Source of the DNA: Bordetella parapertussis | GTDB taxonomy: Bacteria; Pseudomonadota; Gammaproteobacteria; Burkholderiales; Burkholderiaceae_C | Length of the DNA stretch: 14,743 nucleotides | Direction of reading: 5' to 3' | NCBI GenBank assembly: GCA_943328885.2 | Contig: CALQBT020000016.1 | Coordinates: 1-14,743 of the forward strand | In this document: positions 1 to 7,295 of the stretch, piece by piece | Position numbering within the stretch: position 1 is the stretch's first letter | Layout: every line of letters begins with the position of its first letter | The notes under the pieces: generated by a model | The model's input: the letters and a program-made list of their open reading frames with translations, nothing else | What the model was told of the DNA's origin: nothing | Databases searched by the model: none | Translations under genes and position numbers: made by a program

Positions 1-38
1 CACAGTCGCGGCTGGCGCAGCGGGAGAACAAACCATGA
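1..38 (+). CDS. 3' end of upstream gene, probably a transhydrogenase alpha subunit (partial)
   Basis: Only the last codons would be inside the window. One forward frame reads a short basic tail ending in a TGA at 36-38 that overlaps the pntB ATG as ATGA, the usual signature of translational coupling. In proteobacteria pntB follows pntA or a split pntAA-pntAB pair, so the neighbour is inferred to be a PntA-type membrane subunit. The visible tail is too short to recognise the family, and another forward frame is also open here, so this is a weak call resting on the overlap and gene-order knowledge. Confidence 0.35.
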   Translation, partial: QSRLAQRENKP

Positions 39-1471
39 GCATGAACCTCGTCACGCTGCTGTACCTGGTCGCCAGCGTTTGCTTCATCCAGGCGCTCAAG
101 GGCTTGTCGCACCCCACCAGTTCGATCCGCGGCAACCTGTTTGGCATGGCCGGCATGACCATCGCGGTGCTGACCACGGCCGCGCTGATCGTCAAGTTGT
201 CGCCGGGCAGCGCTGCCGGCATGGGCTGGGTGCTGCTCGGTCTGGTGGTCGGCGGTGCCTACGGCGCCTGGCGTGCCAAGACGGTCGAGATGACCAAGAT
301 GCCCGAGTTGGTCGCTTTCTTCCACAGCATGATCGGCATGGCCGCGGTGTTCATCGCGGTGGCTGCGGTGGTCGAGCCCCAGGCTTTTGGCATCGTCGCC
401 AAGGGCGTGGCGATTCCGGCCGGCAACCGGCTCGAACTGTTCCTCGGCGCGGCGATCGGTGCCGTCACGTTCAGCGGCTCGGTGATCGCTTTCGGCAAGC
501 TCAGCGGCACCTACAAGTTCAGGCTGTTCCAGGGCGCGCCGGTGCAGTTTGCCGGCCAGCACAAGCTCAACTTGTTGCTCGGCCTGGGCACGCTGGGTCT
601 GGGTCTGGCGTTCATGCTCAGCGGTGACAGCGCCAACAGCAACAGCTTTTTCTTCGCGATGCTGGTGCTGGCCTTCGTGCTGGGCGTGACGCTGATCATC
701 CCGATCGGCGGCGCCGACATGCCGGTGGTGGTGTCGATGCTCAACAGCTATTCAGGCTGGGCGGCCGCTGGCATCGGCTTCTCGCTGAACAACGCGATGC
801 TCATTGTTGCCGGCAGCCTGGTGGGCAGTTCGGGCGCGATCCTGAGCTACATCATGTGCAAGGCGATGAACCGTTCGTTCTTCAATGTGATCGGCGGCGG
901 TTTCGGCGGCGAGGTCAGCGCTGCGGCCACCGGCAAGGCCGAGGCGCGGCCGGTCAAGACCGGCAGCGCCGACGATGCGGCCTTCGTGCTCGGCAATGCC
1001 GAGACGGTGGTGATCGTGCCAGGCTACGGCTTGGCGGTGGCCCGCGCACAACATGCCGTCAAGGAGCTGGCGGCCAAGCTGACCGAAAAAGGCATCACGG
1101 TGAAGTACGCCATCCACCCGGTGGCCGGGCGCATGCCAGGCCACATGAACGTGCTGCTGGCCGAGGCCGAAGTGCCTTACGACCAGGTGTTCGAGATGGA
1201 AGACATCAACGGCGAGTTCGGCCAGGCCGACGTCGCGATCATCCTGGGCGCCAACGACGTGGTCAACCCTGCCGCCCACATCAAGGGCAGCGCGATCTAC
1301 GGCATGCCGATCCTGGAGGCCTACAAGGCCAAGACCATCATCGTCAACAAACGCTCGATGGCCGCGGGCTACGCGGGGCTGGACAACGAGTTGTTCTACA
1401 TGGACAAAACGATGATGGTGTTCGGCGATGCCAAGAAGGTGGTCGAGGACATGGTCAAGGCGATTGAGTGA
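35..1471 (+). CDS. pntB: NAD(P) transhydrogenase subunit beta
   Basis: Beta subunit of the inner-membrane proton-translocating transhydrogenase, which uses the proton gradient to move hydride from NADH to NADP+ and so supplies NADPH. The 478 aa are close to the E. coli subunit (about 460 aa). Residues 1 to about 290 are a run of hydrophobic segments (membrane domain II). The C-terminal domain III binds NADP(H): the glycine-rich GYGLAVA lies at 330-336, followed by the family blocks IHPVAGRMPGHMNVLLAEA and GANDVVNPAA, and NKRSMAAGYAG at 438-448. The start has a GGGAG ribosome site at 22-26, 8 nt upstream, and the ATG overlaps the stop of a preceding frame. It converges on the last gene of the minus-strand operon with a hairpin between them. 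Identification is secure. Confidence 0.97.
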   Translation: MSMNLVTLLYLVASVCFIQALKGLSHPTSSIRGNLFGMAGMTIAVLTTAALIVKLSPGSAAGMGWVLLGLVVGGAYGAWRAKTVEMTKMPELVAFFHSMIGMAAVFIAVAAVVEPQAFGIVAKGVAIPAGNRLELFLGAAIGAVTFSGSVIAFGKLSGTYKFRLFQGAPVQFAGQHKLNLLLGLGTLGLGLAFMLSGDSANSNSFFFAMLVLAFVLGVTLIIPIGGADMPVVVSMLNSYSGWAAAGIGFSLNNAMLIVAGSLVGSSGAILSYIMCKAMNRSFFNVIGGGFGGEVSAAATGKAEARPVKTGSADDAAFVLGNAETVVIVPGYGLAVARAQHAVKELAAKLTEKGITVKYAIHPVAGRMPGHMNVLLAEAEVPYDQVFEMEDINGEFGQADVAIILGANDVVNPAAHIKGSAIYGMPILEAYKAKTIIVNKRSMAAGYAGLDNELFYMDKTMMVFGDAKKVVEDMVKAIE

Positions 1472-1478
1472 AGTACAC

Positions 1479-1516
1479 CACCGGTGAATCGGTCTTGGCT
1501 CGCTCGATTCACGGTG
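1479..1516. terminator. Hairpin between convergent genes, possible bidirectional terminator
   Basis: CACC-g-GTGAATCG (1479-1491) pairs with CGATTCAC-GGTG (1505-1516), giving 12 base pairs with one bulged G and a loop of about 13 nt. It starts 7 nt after the pntB stop, and its right arm contains the TGA (1509-1511, minus strand) of the convergent gene. There is no clear T-tract on either strand, so it is not a textbook intrinsic terminator; it could also act as an mRNA 3'-end stabiliser. Confidence 0.45.
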
Positions 1517-2927
1517 ACATAGCTTCAGCAGGGACGGCGACTCCGGGGTGCAATGCCCAGATCAACCCAATGCGGGTCTGTTCGGCCCAAATTGGGTGGG
1601 CTTGCATGGCATGGGTCGGGTCGGCACGCCAACGTTTTACCTCCTGCGTCCACTTCGGCCAATCAGGGTGACGGACTTGCCTAAGGCCAGGCACAAAGTT
1701 CAGGTACCAGATCAGCATCGAAGCCAGCCAAGTGAGCAGCGCAAGCCGCCTCACGGGCCACCGCGAGCGCGGATCGCAGGCCATGTGAATGAGCATCAGG
1801 CTGACGAGGACGGCACCTGGGTAGGCGTAGCGCTCTCCTCCCTGCATGCCTAACGAGCCGAGCACCGTCAAGACGGTCAGCAGCACAAGCGCCGTCCAAT
1901 GGGCCCATAAAGCGGCGATGCTGCGCCATCCAAGCACGACCACCACGAGCAGCCACCAAGGCGCCAGCGTCGAGAGGGTCCCATGACCCCCAAAGAGCGG
2001 GTATGCCAAACCGTAGCGCAACATCCTGCGGAGGGTTGCGACGGGATCTGCTGCCGACACCACACGGCTCTGGCTAGGGTGGAAGTATGCAGATGGGCCA
2101 AGCGCTATCGCCGAGTAAGCAATCGCTCCGATCTGGATCGACGACGTCGCCACAAGAAGCCAGAAAAGCTTGAGGTCGATCTTGTCCCGTTGCTGGAGAT
2201 ACCGGGCGAGGAACAGAGGGGCCAGGAAGTTCGCTGCGACGCTAGAGAGTCCGAGTGTCACCAACAGTCCTTGTGCAGCCCAGCGCTTCCAACCCTTTTG
2301 CTTGTCGTCGATCAGGATCAGAAAGACCAGCAAGGGCACGCAATGCTGAGAATTGATGGTCGTCAGCCATATTTCGCCGGTGGCGCCCGCCAACAGGCAA
2401 GCCAGGGCTGCCGCGGCTTTCTTCAGCGGACTGTCCAGGGTGGGGCTCTCACTGACCGCAATCGCGCCGACGATCACCAGCGGCAGGAGCGCAGCCAGCA
2501 AAGTGGTGACGAGGGGAGCCTGCTCGAGCGGCACCCAACTCGCGACGATGCTCGCAAGGTTGGCAAACAGTGAGAAGTAACCCTGGTGCGGTGCGATCAG
2601 CGCCCGCCAGGTCGACGACAGCCAGGCGGTTCGGAAATAGACGGTCGCCTCTTCGGCCCAGAACCTTGGCTGCGCGAACAACGTGGGGTCGCGCGCCGTT
2701 ACCAGCAAGGCGGCCAGCGTCAGTAGCAGGATCGGAAGACGAGCGCTCTGTGGGGGGTCCGTCCTGCTGGCCACCAGACCTGCCAGTGGAAAACCCAGCA
2801 CGGCGAGCAGTACCGCGACGTGCTGGGCTGCCGTGCTGCTGCACATCGCCCAGTAGACGAGCGCGACCATCGACCCGGCAGCACACAGCACGGCAGGCTG
2901 TGGAAAATTCAATTGCAAAGGCTTCAT
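1509..2927 (-). CDS. Polytopic membrane protein, GT-C glycosyltransferase-like
   Basis: A 472-aa protein with roughly ten or more hydrophobic segments. I do not recognise it as a named family member. After the second or third membrane segment it carries an acidic loop, RFWAEEATVYF (about 88-98), then HQGYFSLFANL (114-124). An Asp/Glu pair in the first large extracytoplasmic loop followed by membrane hairpins and a soluble C-terminal tail is how GT-C glycosyltransferases look; these use polyprenyl-phosphate sugars as donors at the outer face of the membrane. As the last gene of an operon that appears to build polyprenyl-phosphate pentose, it is the best candidate for the transferase, but acceptor and donor are inferred. 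It lies 139 bp from gtrA with only a poor ribosome site before its ATG. Its GC is lower than upstream operon genes (sampled lines about 55-60%), suggesting a variable, possibly transferred module. Confidence 0.8.
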   Translation of the reverse strand: MKPLQLNFPQPAVLCAAGSMVALVYWAMCSSTAAQHVAVLLAVLGFPLAGLVASRTDPPQSARLPILLLTLAALLVTARDPTLFAQPRFWAEEATVYFRTAWLSSTWRALIAPHQGYFSLFANLASIVASWVPLEQAPLVTTLLAALLPLVIVGAIAVSESPTLDSPLKKAAAALACLLAGATGEIWLTTINSQHCVPLLVFLILIDDKQKGWKRWAAQGLLVTLGLSSVAANFLAPLFLARYLQQRDKIDLKLFWLLVATSSIQIGAIAYSAIALGPSAYFHPSQSRVVSAADPVATLRRMLRYGLAYPLFGGHGTLSTLAPWWLLVVVVLGWRSIAALWAHWTALVLLTVLTVLGSLGMQGGERYAYPGAVLVSLMLIHMACDPRSRWPVRRLALLTWLASMLIWYLNFVPGLRQVRHPDWPKWTQEVKRWRADPTHAMQAHPIWAEQTRIGLIWALHPGVAVPAEAMSP

Positions 2928-3066
2928 CGGAAGGTCAGGTGCCAGGAACAGTGAATCGTCATCTGCCTTACTTCTTTACGCTCGATTACCGGAAGCCCAA
3001 TCAACGTGCGAGTGCTTGAGCGGCTACTCGCCGAGTCCGGCGGCCCGAATTTCGTCGAGATCGCAC
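2928..3066. other. Intergenic gap with atypical composition inside the operon
   Basis: This 139-bp gap is the only long spacer in an otherwise tightly packed operon. One sampled 60-base line is only 50% GC, well below the surroundings. No promoter or hairpin was convincing. A plus-strand frame is open from 2955 to a TGA at 3078-3080 and ends GGPNFVEIALNEK, which reads like a genuine protein tail but has no ATG start. It may be a remnant of a replaced gene. Confidence 0.4.
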
Positions 3067-3462
3067 TTAACGAAAAGTGAATCGACGGTGTCCAAAATAG
3101 CTCGTCACCACCGGCACGGCGATGCCTATGCCGTGTGCGATCGCCTCTGCGTGCAGCTGTAGTCCGATCGCAGGCAGGCCGATGCGAAGCAAAGCGCTGC
3201 TGATGACCAGGGTCTGGGCCACTCCCAGCAGGTTCACGGCCACATAGGCCATGATCTGGGCGGACAATGGGCGCCGGCCTGGGTTGAAAGCGAACATCCG
3301 CATCAGCGCGAAGCCGACGCAAAGGCCGACGAAAAAGGCCATGGCGACGGCAAGTTCGAATGCAACCCAGGTGCTGAAGACAAACCGGGAGGCGTAGTTC
3401 GCCAATGCTGCCGCACCGCCAGTCAATAGGTAACGTATGAATTGAGCGGTCACTGCCGACAT
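3067..3462 (-). CDS. GtrA family membrane protein
   Basis: A 131-aa protein with about four membrane helices (roughly 8-28, 34-58, 68-92 and 104-124) and the C-terminal signature SYFGHRRFTFR typical of GtrA/DPMS-like proteins. Family members are linked to export or handling of polyprenyl-phosphate sugars, for example O-antigen glucosylation. In mycobacteria a GtrA protein (Rv3789) is encoded immediately beside dprE1/dprE2 and is linked to arabinan synthesis. The ATG lies 3 nt after the methyltransferase stop, so the two are probably coupled. Its inferred role is flipping the polyprenyl-linked sugar or recruiting the transferase. The family call is firm; the substrate is inferred from neighbours. 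Confidence 0.88.
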   Translation of the reverse strand: MSAVTAQFIRYLLTGGAAALANYASRFVFSTWVAFELAVAMAFFVGLCVGFALMRMFAFNPGRRPLSAQIMAYVAVNLLGVAQTLVISSALLRIGLPAIGLQLHAEAIAHGIGIAVPVVTSYFGHRRFTFR

Positions 3463-3465
3463 GCA

Positions 3466-4119
3466 CTACAGCTTCTTGGCAACGACCAATGATTGCTTGC
3501 CCAGCAGCCACCATGCGAGCGGGAGGCGCAGATACAGCTTCACGAGCCAAGGCCACTGCGGCAGGACGCTCTTGGTGGTGTAGGGCAGGAATCGCGCGAT
3601 CACGCGCACCGGTTGCATGTCGAGCATCGTCACCGCTTCGACCAAGCTCTTATCGGTCAAGGGTGTGTGGTGGTCGAAGTAGTCCCAATACTTGCCGGGC
3701 AAGAGGCGGATGTTGGGCTGCAGGATGATCGCAAGACCACCCTGACGCAAGATGCGGCGCGTGGTGGCCAGCGTATCGAGGACGACTTGTTTGCTCGGCA
3801 GGTGCTCGAGGAAGTTCGACATGAACACGACGTCGACGCTGTTGTCGGCGATCGAGCCGAGTTCGGTGCAACTCTCTTGTAGCCACTCGACACCTGGCGC
3901 GGCGAATTCGCTGACGCGCGCATTGAGGTCGACGGCGATCCGGCGCCTGGCCTTGATCTGGTTGATGAACTCGCAATAGCCGGCGCCGACGTCGACGACC
4001 ACTTCCTGTGGACGCACGTACGATGAAAAGAAGTGCTCGCAGAGCACTTTCCAGACCGCTTTCTTGGCGGGCAGATCCTGTTCATCGAAACGGTGGCGAT
4101 AGAGCTTTTCGAGTTCCAT
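3466..4119 (-). CDS. Class I SAM-dependent methyltransferase
   Basis: A 217-aa protein. The SAM-binding motif I is VDVGAGYCE (42-50); the acidic residue after beta-2 is D64 in IAVDLN; and the motif IV region reads FMSNFLEHL (99-107), as in Methyltransf_11/23 proteins. The C-terminal part (about 185-206) is hydrophobic and tryptophan-rich, which could let it associate with the membrane. Similar enzymes occur in surface-polysaccharide clusters where they methylate sugars or lipid-linked intermediates. The substrate cannot be read from the sequence. It lies 30 nt after the flavoprotein gene and 3 nt before gtrA. The ATG at 4119 has only a weak ribosome site. Confidence 0.88.
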   Translation of the reverse strand: MELEKLYRHRFDEQDLPAKKAVWKVLCEHFFSSYVRPQEVVVDVGAGYCEFINQIKARRRIAVDLNARVSEFAAPGVEWLQESCTELGSIADNSVDVVFMSNFLEHLPSKQVVLDTLATTRRILRQGGLAIILQPNIRLLPGKYWDYFDHHTPLTDKSLVEAVTMLDMQPVRVIARFLPYTTKSVLPQWPWLVKLYLRLPLAWWLLGKQSLVVAKKL

Positions 4120-4149
4120 GGGGTTCTTGGCTTTGTGTTGTCGGGTCGA

Positions 4150-5457
4150 TCAGCGCGCTGGGGTGGCCAGAGCCCGGGCGGCCAAATCCTTGCCGACCCG
4201 GATGCTCTCGCATATCGAGCGATCCTCGGGGTAGTAATACGCGGTGTCGGCCATGAAGAAACCATCGACCGACGTCGCGATGTCGGGCAGCCTGTCATAG
4301 AACCCCGGCGGACACACGGCCTGCGCATATTCGTAGCGCGAGACATGGCGAGCGACGATGTCGGCAGGTTTCAGATGCGGCTGCGTCAGCAGGAAGTAAT
4401 CGCGCGCCTCGTCCATCAGACGCAGGTCGTCCCAGCCCCATTTCGGGTGGGTCTTGGGCATGTAGTACGGCACATAGACCACCGACTCGGGCAGTGGGTT
4501 GAGGTTGGAATACTCGATGAAACCGGGCACCTGGATGCGCTCGTCGTTGACGTTCATCCAGAAGAATCGCGTCGCCGGCTGGCGCAGCTTGAGCAGCACG
4601 CAGGCCACGCCGATGTTCTCGATCGCCTCGATGCGACCGCGCTCGGCTGCACTCAGGTCGGGCGCCATCCGCGACACGTATTTCAGCGGCACGGTCGAGA
4701 TCACGCGGTCGGCCGGCACCCGCCCGGCGGGGGTGTCGACGCCGGTCACGCGCCCGTGCTCGGTGAGCACGCGTCGCACCGGCGCCGAGAGCCGGATCTC
4801 GCCGCCTGCGGCCAGCAATCGGTCGCGGTATGCGTCGAGCAGCACCTGAGAGCCACCTTCCAGGTAACCCATCTGCTCCTGGAACAGGCTCTGTCGCGAC
4901 AGCGCGACGCGCTTGATGCGGGTGCCGATCCAGGCCGCCGAGACCTGGTCTTGGTGCTCGAAGAATTTCAGTTCGAACAGCTTGTGCCACAGCACCTGGT
5001 AGGCGCGCTCGCCCAGCCATTTGCGGATCCAGGCAGTGGCTTGCAACTTGTCGAGTTCGCGCCAGTCGGTGATGCGCTTGGTGCTCAGCACATGCAGGCC
5101 GAAGCGCAGTTTGTCTATCAGCGTGAGGTGCGGAAACTTCAGCAGCGCGTCGGGCTTGCCCCAGTCGTACCAGGTCCCCTGGTAGTAAAAGCCCATCTCG
5201 GTGGCCGTCCACTTCAGCCGGGATGAAAGGCCGAAGCGGTCGAGCTCCTCGAACAGCGGGGTGTCGGTCTTGCAGACGAAATGGTAGTAGCGCTCGATCG
5301 CCAGGCCGTCGAAGTCAAAGGCCGCCGACATACCGCCGATCCGGTTGTCGGCCTCGATCAGCGTGACCCGGTGGCCTTGCTCGGCGATGCGTTGGGCGGC
5401 GGCCAGGCCCATAGGGCCGGCGCCGATGACGACACAATTGAGGTTATCCTGGTTCAA
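4150..5457 (-). CDS. FAD-dependent oxidoreductase, amine-oxidase / UDP-galactopyranose-mutase-like
   Basis: A 435-aa flavoprotein. The N-terminal Rossmann motif is GAGPMG (12-17), with E35 ending beta-2 to bind the FAD ribose and GG at 41-42. The C-terminal FAD segment is around FFMADTAYYYPEDRSICES. The overall pattern is that of the NAD(P)-binding Rossmann/amine-oxidase superfamily, which includes protoporphyrinogen oxidase, phytoene desaturases and UDP-galactopyranose mutase; I cannot say which reaction it performs. In this operon a ring-contracting mutase or a redox step on a lipid-linked sugar would fit, as inference only. It starts with TTG: no ATG or GTG lies between the upstream in-frame stop (5482-5484) and the Rossmann motif, and a GGAG site sits 6 nt before the TTG. 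Confidence 0.87.
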   Translation of the reverse strand: MNQDNLNCVVIGAGPMGLAAAQRIAEQGHRVTLIEADNRIGGMSAAFDFDGLAIERYYHFVCKTDTPLFEELDRFGLSSRLKWTATEMGFYYQGTWYDWGKPDALLKFPHLTLIDKLRFGLHVLSTKRITDWRELDKLQATAWIRKWLGERAYQVLWHKLFELKFFEHQDQVSAAWIGTRIKRVALSRQSLFQEQMGYLEGGSQVLLDAYRDRLLAAGGEIRLSAPVRRVLTEHGRVTGVDTPAGRVPADRVISTVPLKYVSRMAPDLSAAERGRIEAIENIGVACVLLKLRQPATRFFWMNVNDERIQVPGFIEYSNLNPLPESVVYVPYYMPKTHPKWGWDDLRLMDEARDYFLLTQPHLKPADIVARHVSRYEYAQAVCPPGFYDRLPDIATSVDGFFMADTAYYYPEDRSICESIRVGKDLAARALATPAR

Positions 5458-5463
5458 ACAGGG

Positions 5464-5467
5464 CTCC
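5464..5467 (-). promoter_or_regulatory. Ribosome binding site fixing a TTG start
   Basis: The minus strand reads GGAG here, 6 nt upstream of the TTG at 5457-5455. It is the only plausible initiation signal between the in-frame stop and the Rossmann motif of the flavoprotein, and it decides the TTG start. Confidence 0.6.
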
Positions 5468-5497
5468 AGGCAATGGTTTGGTCAGAGGGCATGACAG

Positions 5498-6493
5498 TCA
5501 ATGAGGGCTGGCCAGCACGACGTCGCTGTAGACCGGATGGCCGTAGGTCTCGCGGATCGCCGCTCGAAACGGCGTGGGCTCGAAGCCGAAGACCTGTTTC
5601 AGGTCGACGCCGGTGAACTCGTCGCCGGCCGTCAGCGCGCGCAACTGCTCGACAGTGAAGGGCGGCTTGTCGCTGAACAGCCCGTACAGGCGCAGCATGG
5701 CCGAGAAGATCGGGATCGGCACCCGCACGATCGGGGTCTTCAAGCCCTTGGTGTCGCGGATCACATGGATCATGTCGATGTAGTCGATGTGGTCGGGCCC
5801 GGTCAGGTCGTAGACCGCGCCGTCGGGTTGCTGCTGCATCATCGCCAGGATGGCGCGGCAAAAGTCGCGGTTGTAGAGCGGTTGGCGCATGTACCTGCCG
5901 TGGCCCGGGATCGGGAACACCGGTACCCGCTCCATGAAGCGCGCGAGCCAGCCCAGGTGCTTGGGGTCGAACCAGCCGAACATCAGCGTGGGACGAAGCA
6001 CGCACAGCCGCAGCCCCGAAGCGCGCACGATCTGCTCCTGGGCGGTTTTGCTGCGCACATAGTGGTCGTCGGCCACTGAGTTGACGACTGACGAGCTGGC
6101 ATGCACCAGGTAGACATCGGGCAAGGCCGCGAGCACCTGAAGCACCTGGCGCGTGGCCTCGATATTGTTGCGATCGAAAGGCTTGGCGGTCTTGCCGGCA
6201 ATCTGGGCGTGCAACTGCACCACGACCGTGGCGCCATCGAAGGCCGACGCCCAACGCCCCGGCTCGGCCAGGTCGGCTTGCAGGGTTTGCACCTTGGGGT
6301 GCAGGCGCTGCAGGATGTCGAGGTTGTCGGCGTGCTTGTCGATCGCGACCAGGCGCGTGTAGCCCAGCTCCGCGAGCAGGGTCACCAGGTTCTGGCCGAC
6401 CAAGCCCGCGGCGCCGGTGATGACGATCTTGTCGTCGGGGCTGTGCATTGCGGGGCGTCTGGAGCGCTCGGCTCGATGGGGTTCGGGCTTCAT
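5498..6493 (-). CDS. Extended SDR: NAD-dependent epimerase/dehydratase
   Basis: A 331-aa protein of the extended short-chain dehydrogenase family. The NAD(P) motif is GAAGLVG (27-33), after the VIT beta strand; the catalytic Tyr-Lys pair is YVRSK (Y145, K149), with a serine cluster HASSS at 131-135. A PTLMFGW segment and a C-terminal substrate half follow. Relatives act on nucleotide sugars, lipid-linked sugars or sterol-like substrates; the substrate is unknown. Start choice: the ATG at 6493 has a GAGGG site 8 nt upstream and lies 11 nt after the DprE2-like stop. The inner ATG at 6448 would give 316 aa starting closer to the Rossmann fold but lacks a ribosome site, so it remains an alternative. 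It is not one of the classical mycobacterial arabinose-donor enzymes, so it may diversify the sugar. Confidence 0.88.
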   Translation of the reverse strand: MKPEPHRAERSRRPAMHSPDDKIVITGAAGLVGQNLVTLLAELGYTRLVAIDKHADNLDILQRLHPKVQTLQADLAEPGRWASAFDGATVVVQLHAQIAGKTAKPFDRNNIEATRQVLQVLAALPDVYLVHASSSVVNSVADDHYVRSKTAQEQIVRASGLRLCVLRPTLMFGWFDPKHLGWLARFMERVPVFPIPGHGRYMRQPLYNRDFCRAILAMMQQQPDGAVYDLTGPDHIDYIDMIHVIRDTKGLKTPIVRVPIPIFSAMLRLYGLFSDKPPFTVEQLRALTAGDEFTGVDLKQVFGFEPTPFRAAIRETYGHPVYSDVVLASPH

Positions 6494-6501
6494 CCGGCGA
6501 G

Positions 6502-6506
6502 CCCTC
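6502..6506 (-). promoter_or_regulatory. Ribosome binding site overlapping the preceding stop
   Basis: The minus strand reads TGAGGG, where TGA (6507-6505) is the stop of the DprE2-like gene and GAGGG is a ribosome site 8 nt from the ATG at 6493. This favours 6493 over 6448 as the start of the extended SDR and implies coupled translation. Confidence 0.55.
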
Positions 6507-7278
6507 ACAGCCTGCTGCGCAGGAACAGCCGCTGCGGCAAGTGTTTGACGATCAGCATGATCCAGCGCCAGAACCACCGCGTGTAGAGCTTGCCGTTGTG
6601 GCGGTCGAGGGCCCGCACGATGTCGTCGGCCACCTGACCCGGTTGTGCCCACAGCGGCCCGGACTTGGGCAGGGCTGCGGTCATCGGCGTGTCGACGAAG
6701 CCCGGCAGGATGGTGACCACCCGCACGCCGCGGGCAAACAGACGGTGCCGCAGGCCACTGCAGAAGTTGCTGACCGCGGCCTTGGCCGCGCCGTAGACGT
6801 AGTTGCTGGCGCGGCCGCGGTCGCCAGCAGGCGACGAGATGACGCCGATCACACCGCTGCCCTGGGCCTCGAAATGGTTGGCCAGCTCGGTCAGCACCGA
6901 GATCACCGAGCACGCGTTGGTGTCGAAGCTGGCCAGCGCGAGCGCGGCCGAGGCCTGGCAGGCGTCTTGGTCGGGCAGCACGCCGTAGGCCACCAGCGCC
7001 ACGTCCAAGCCGCCCCAGCAGCGCCAGGCGCGGGCCATCAGCGCCGGGTGACTGGGCAGGTCGGCCGCCTCGAAGGGCTCAGTGGCAACTTGCGCGCCAC
7101 CGCGCACGCGCAAGTCTGCGGCGGCGGCGTCCAAGGCTTCGGCGCGCCGGCCCAACAGCAGCAGGCGCGCACCACGCGCCGCGTAGCGACGCGCCACCTC
7201 GGTGGCGATGGCAGAGTTGGCGCCGATGATCAGCACGCGTGGGCCGGCGAATGCGGCGGCGCAAAGAGGTGGGTTCAT
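6505..7278 (-). CDS. dprE2: SDR oxidoreductase, DprE2-like (2'-keto polyprenyl-phosphoryl-pentose reductase)
   Basis: A 257-aa short-chain dehydrogenase. The cofactor motif is IIGANSAIA (17-25); serines S148/S149 and Y162/K166 (YGAAK) form the catalytic set; LPGFVDTPM follows at 191-199. The C-terminus (about 229-257, YTRWFWRWIMLIVKHLPQR) is a basic, aromatic segment with the pattern seen in DprE2-type reductases, probably for membrane contact. In mycobacteria DprE2 reduces the 2'-keto intermediate formed by DprE1 to give decaprenyl-phospho-arabinose. The assignment rests on sequence pattern plus its position directly after the DprE1-like gene (17 nt apart), the same order as in mycobacteria. 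It could act on another 2-keto sugar. No strong ribosome site precedes the ATG. Confidence 0.87.
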   Translation of the reverse strand: MNPPLCAAAFAGPRVLIIGANSAIATEVARRYAARGARLLLLGRRAEALDAAAADLRVRGGAQVATEPFEAADLPSHPALMARAWRCWGGLDVALVAYGVLPDQDACQASAALALASFDTNACSVISVLTELANHFEAQGSGVIGVISSPAGDRGRASNYVYGAAKAAVSNFCSGLRHRLFARGVRVVTILPGFVDTPMTAALPKSGPLWAQPGQVADDIVRALDRHNGKLYTRWFWRWIMLIVKHLPQRLFLRSRL

Positions 7279-7295
7279 GGGTTCTGGCGAGTGGG

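Noticed and set aside
4033..5226. Long plus-strand open frame (397 codons) opposite the flavoprotein gene
   Set aside because: It is rich in His, Arg, Gln and Val without any family motif, as expected of the complement of a GC-rich gene; the minus-strand frame carries clear FAD motifs.
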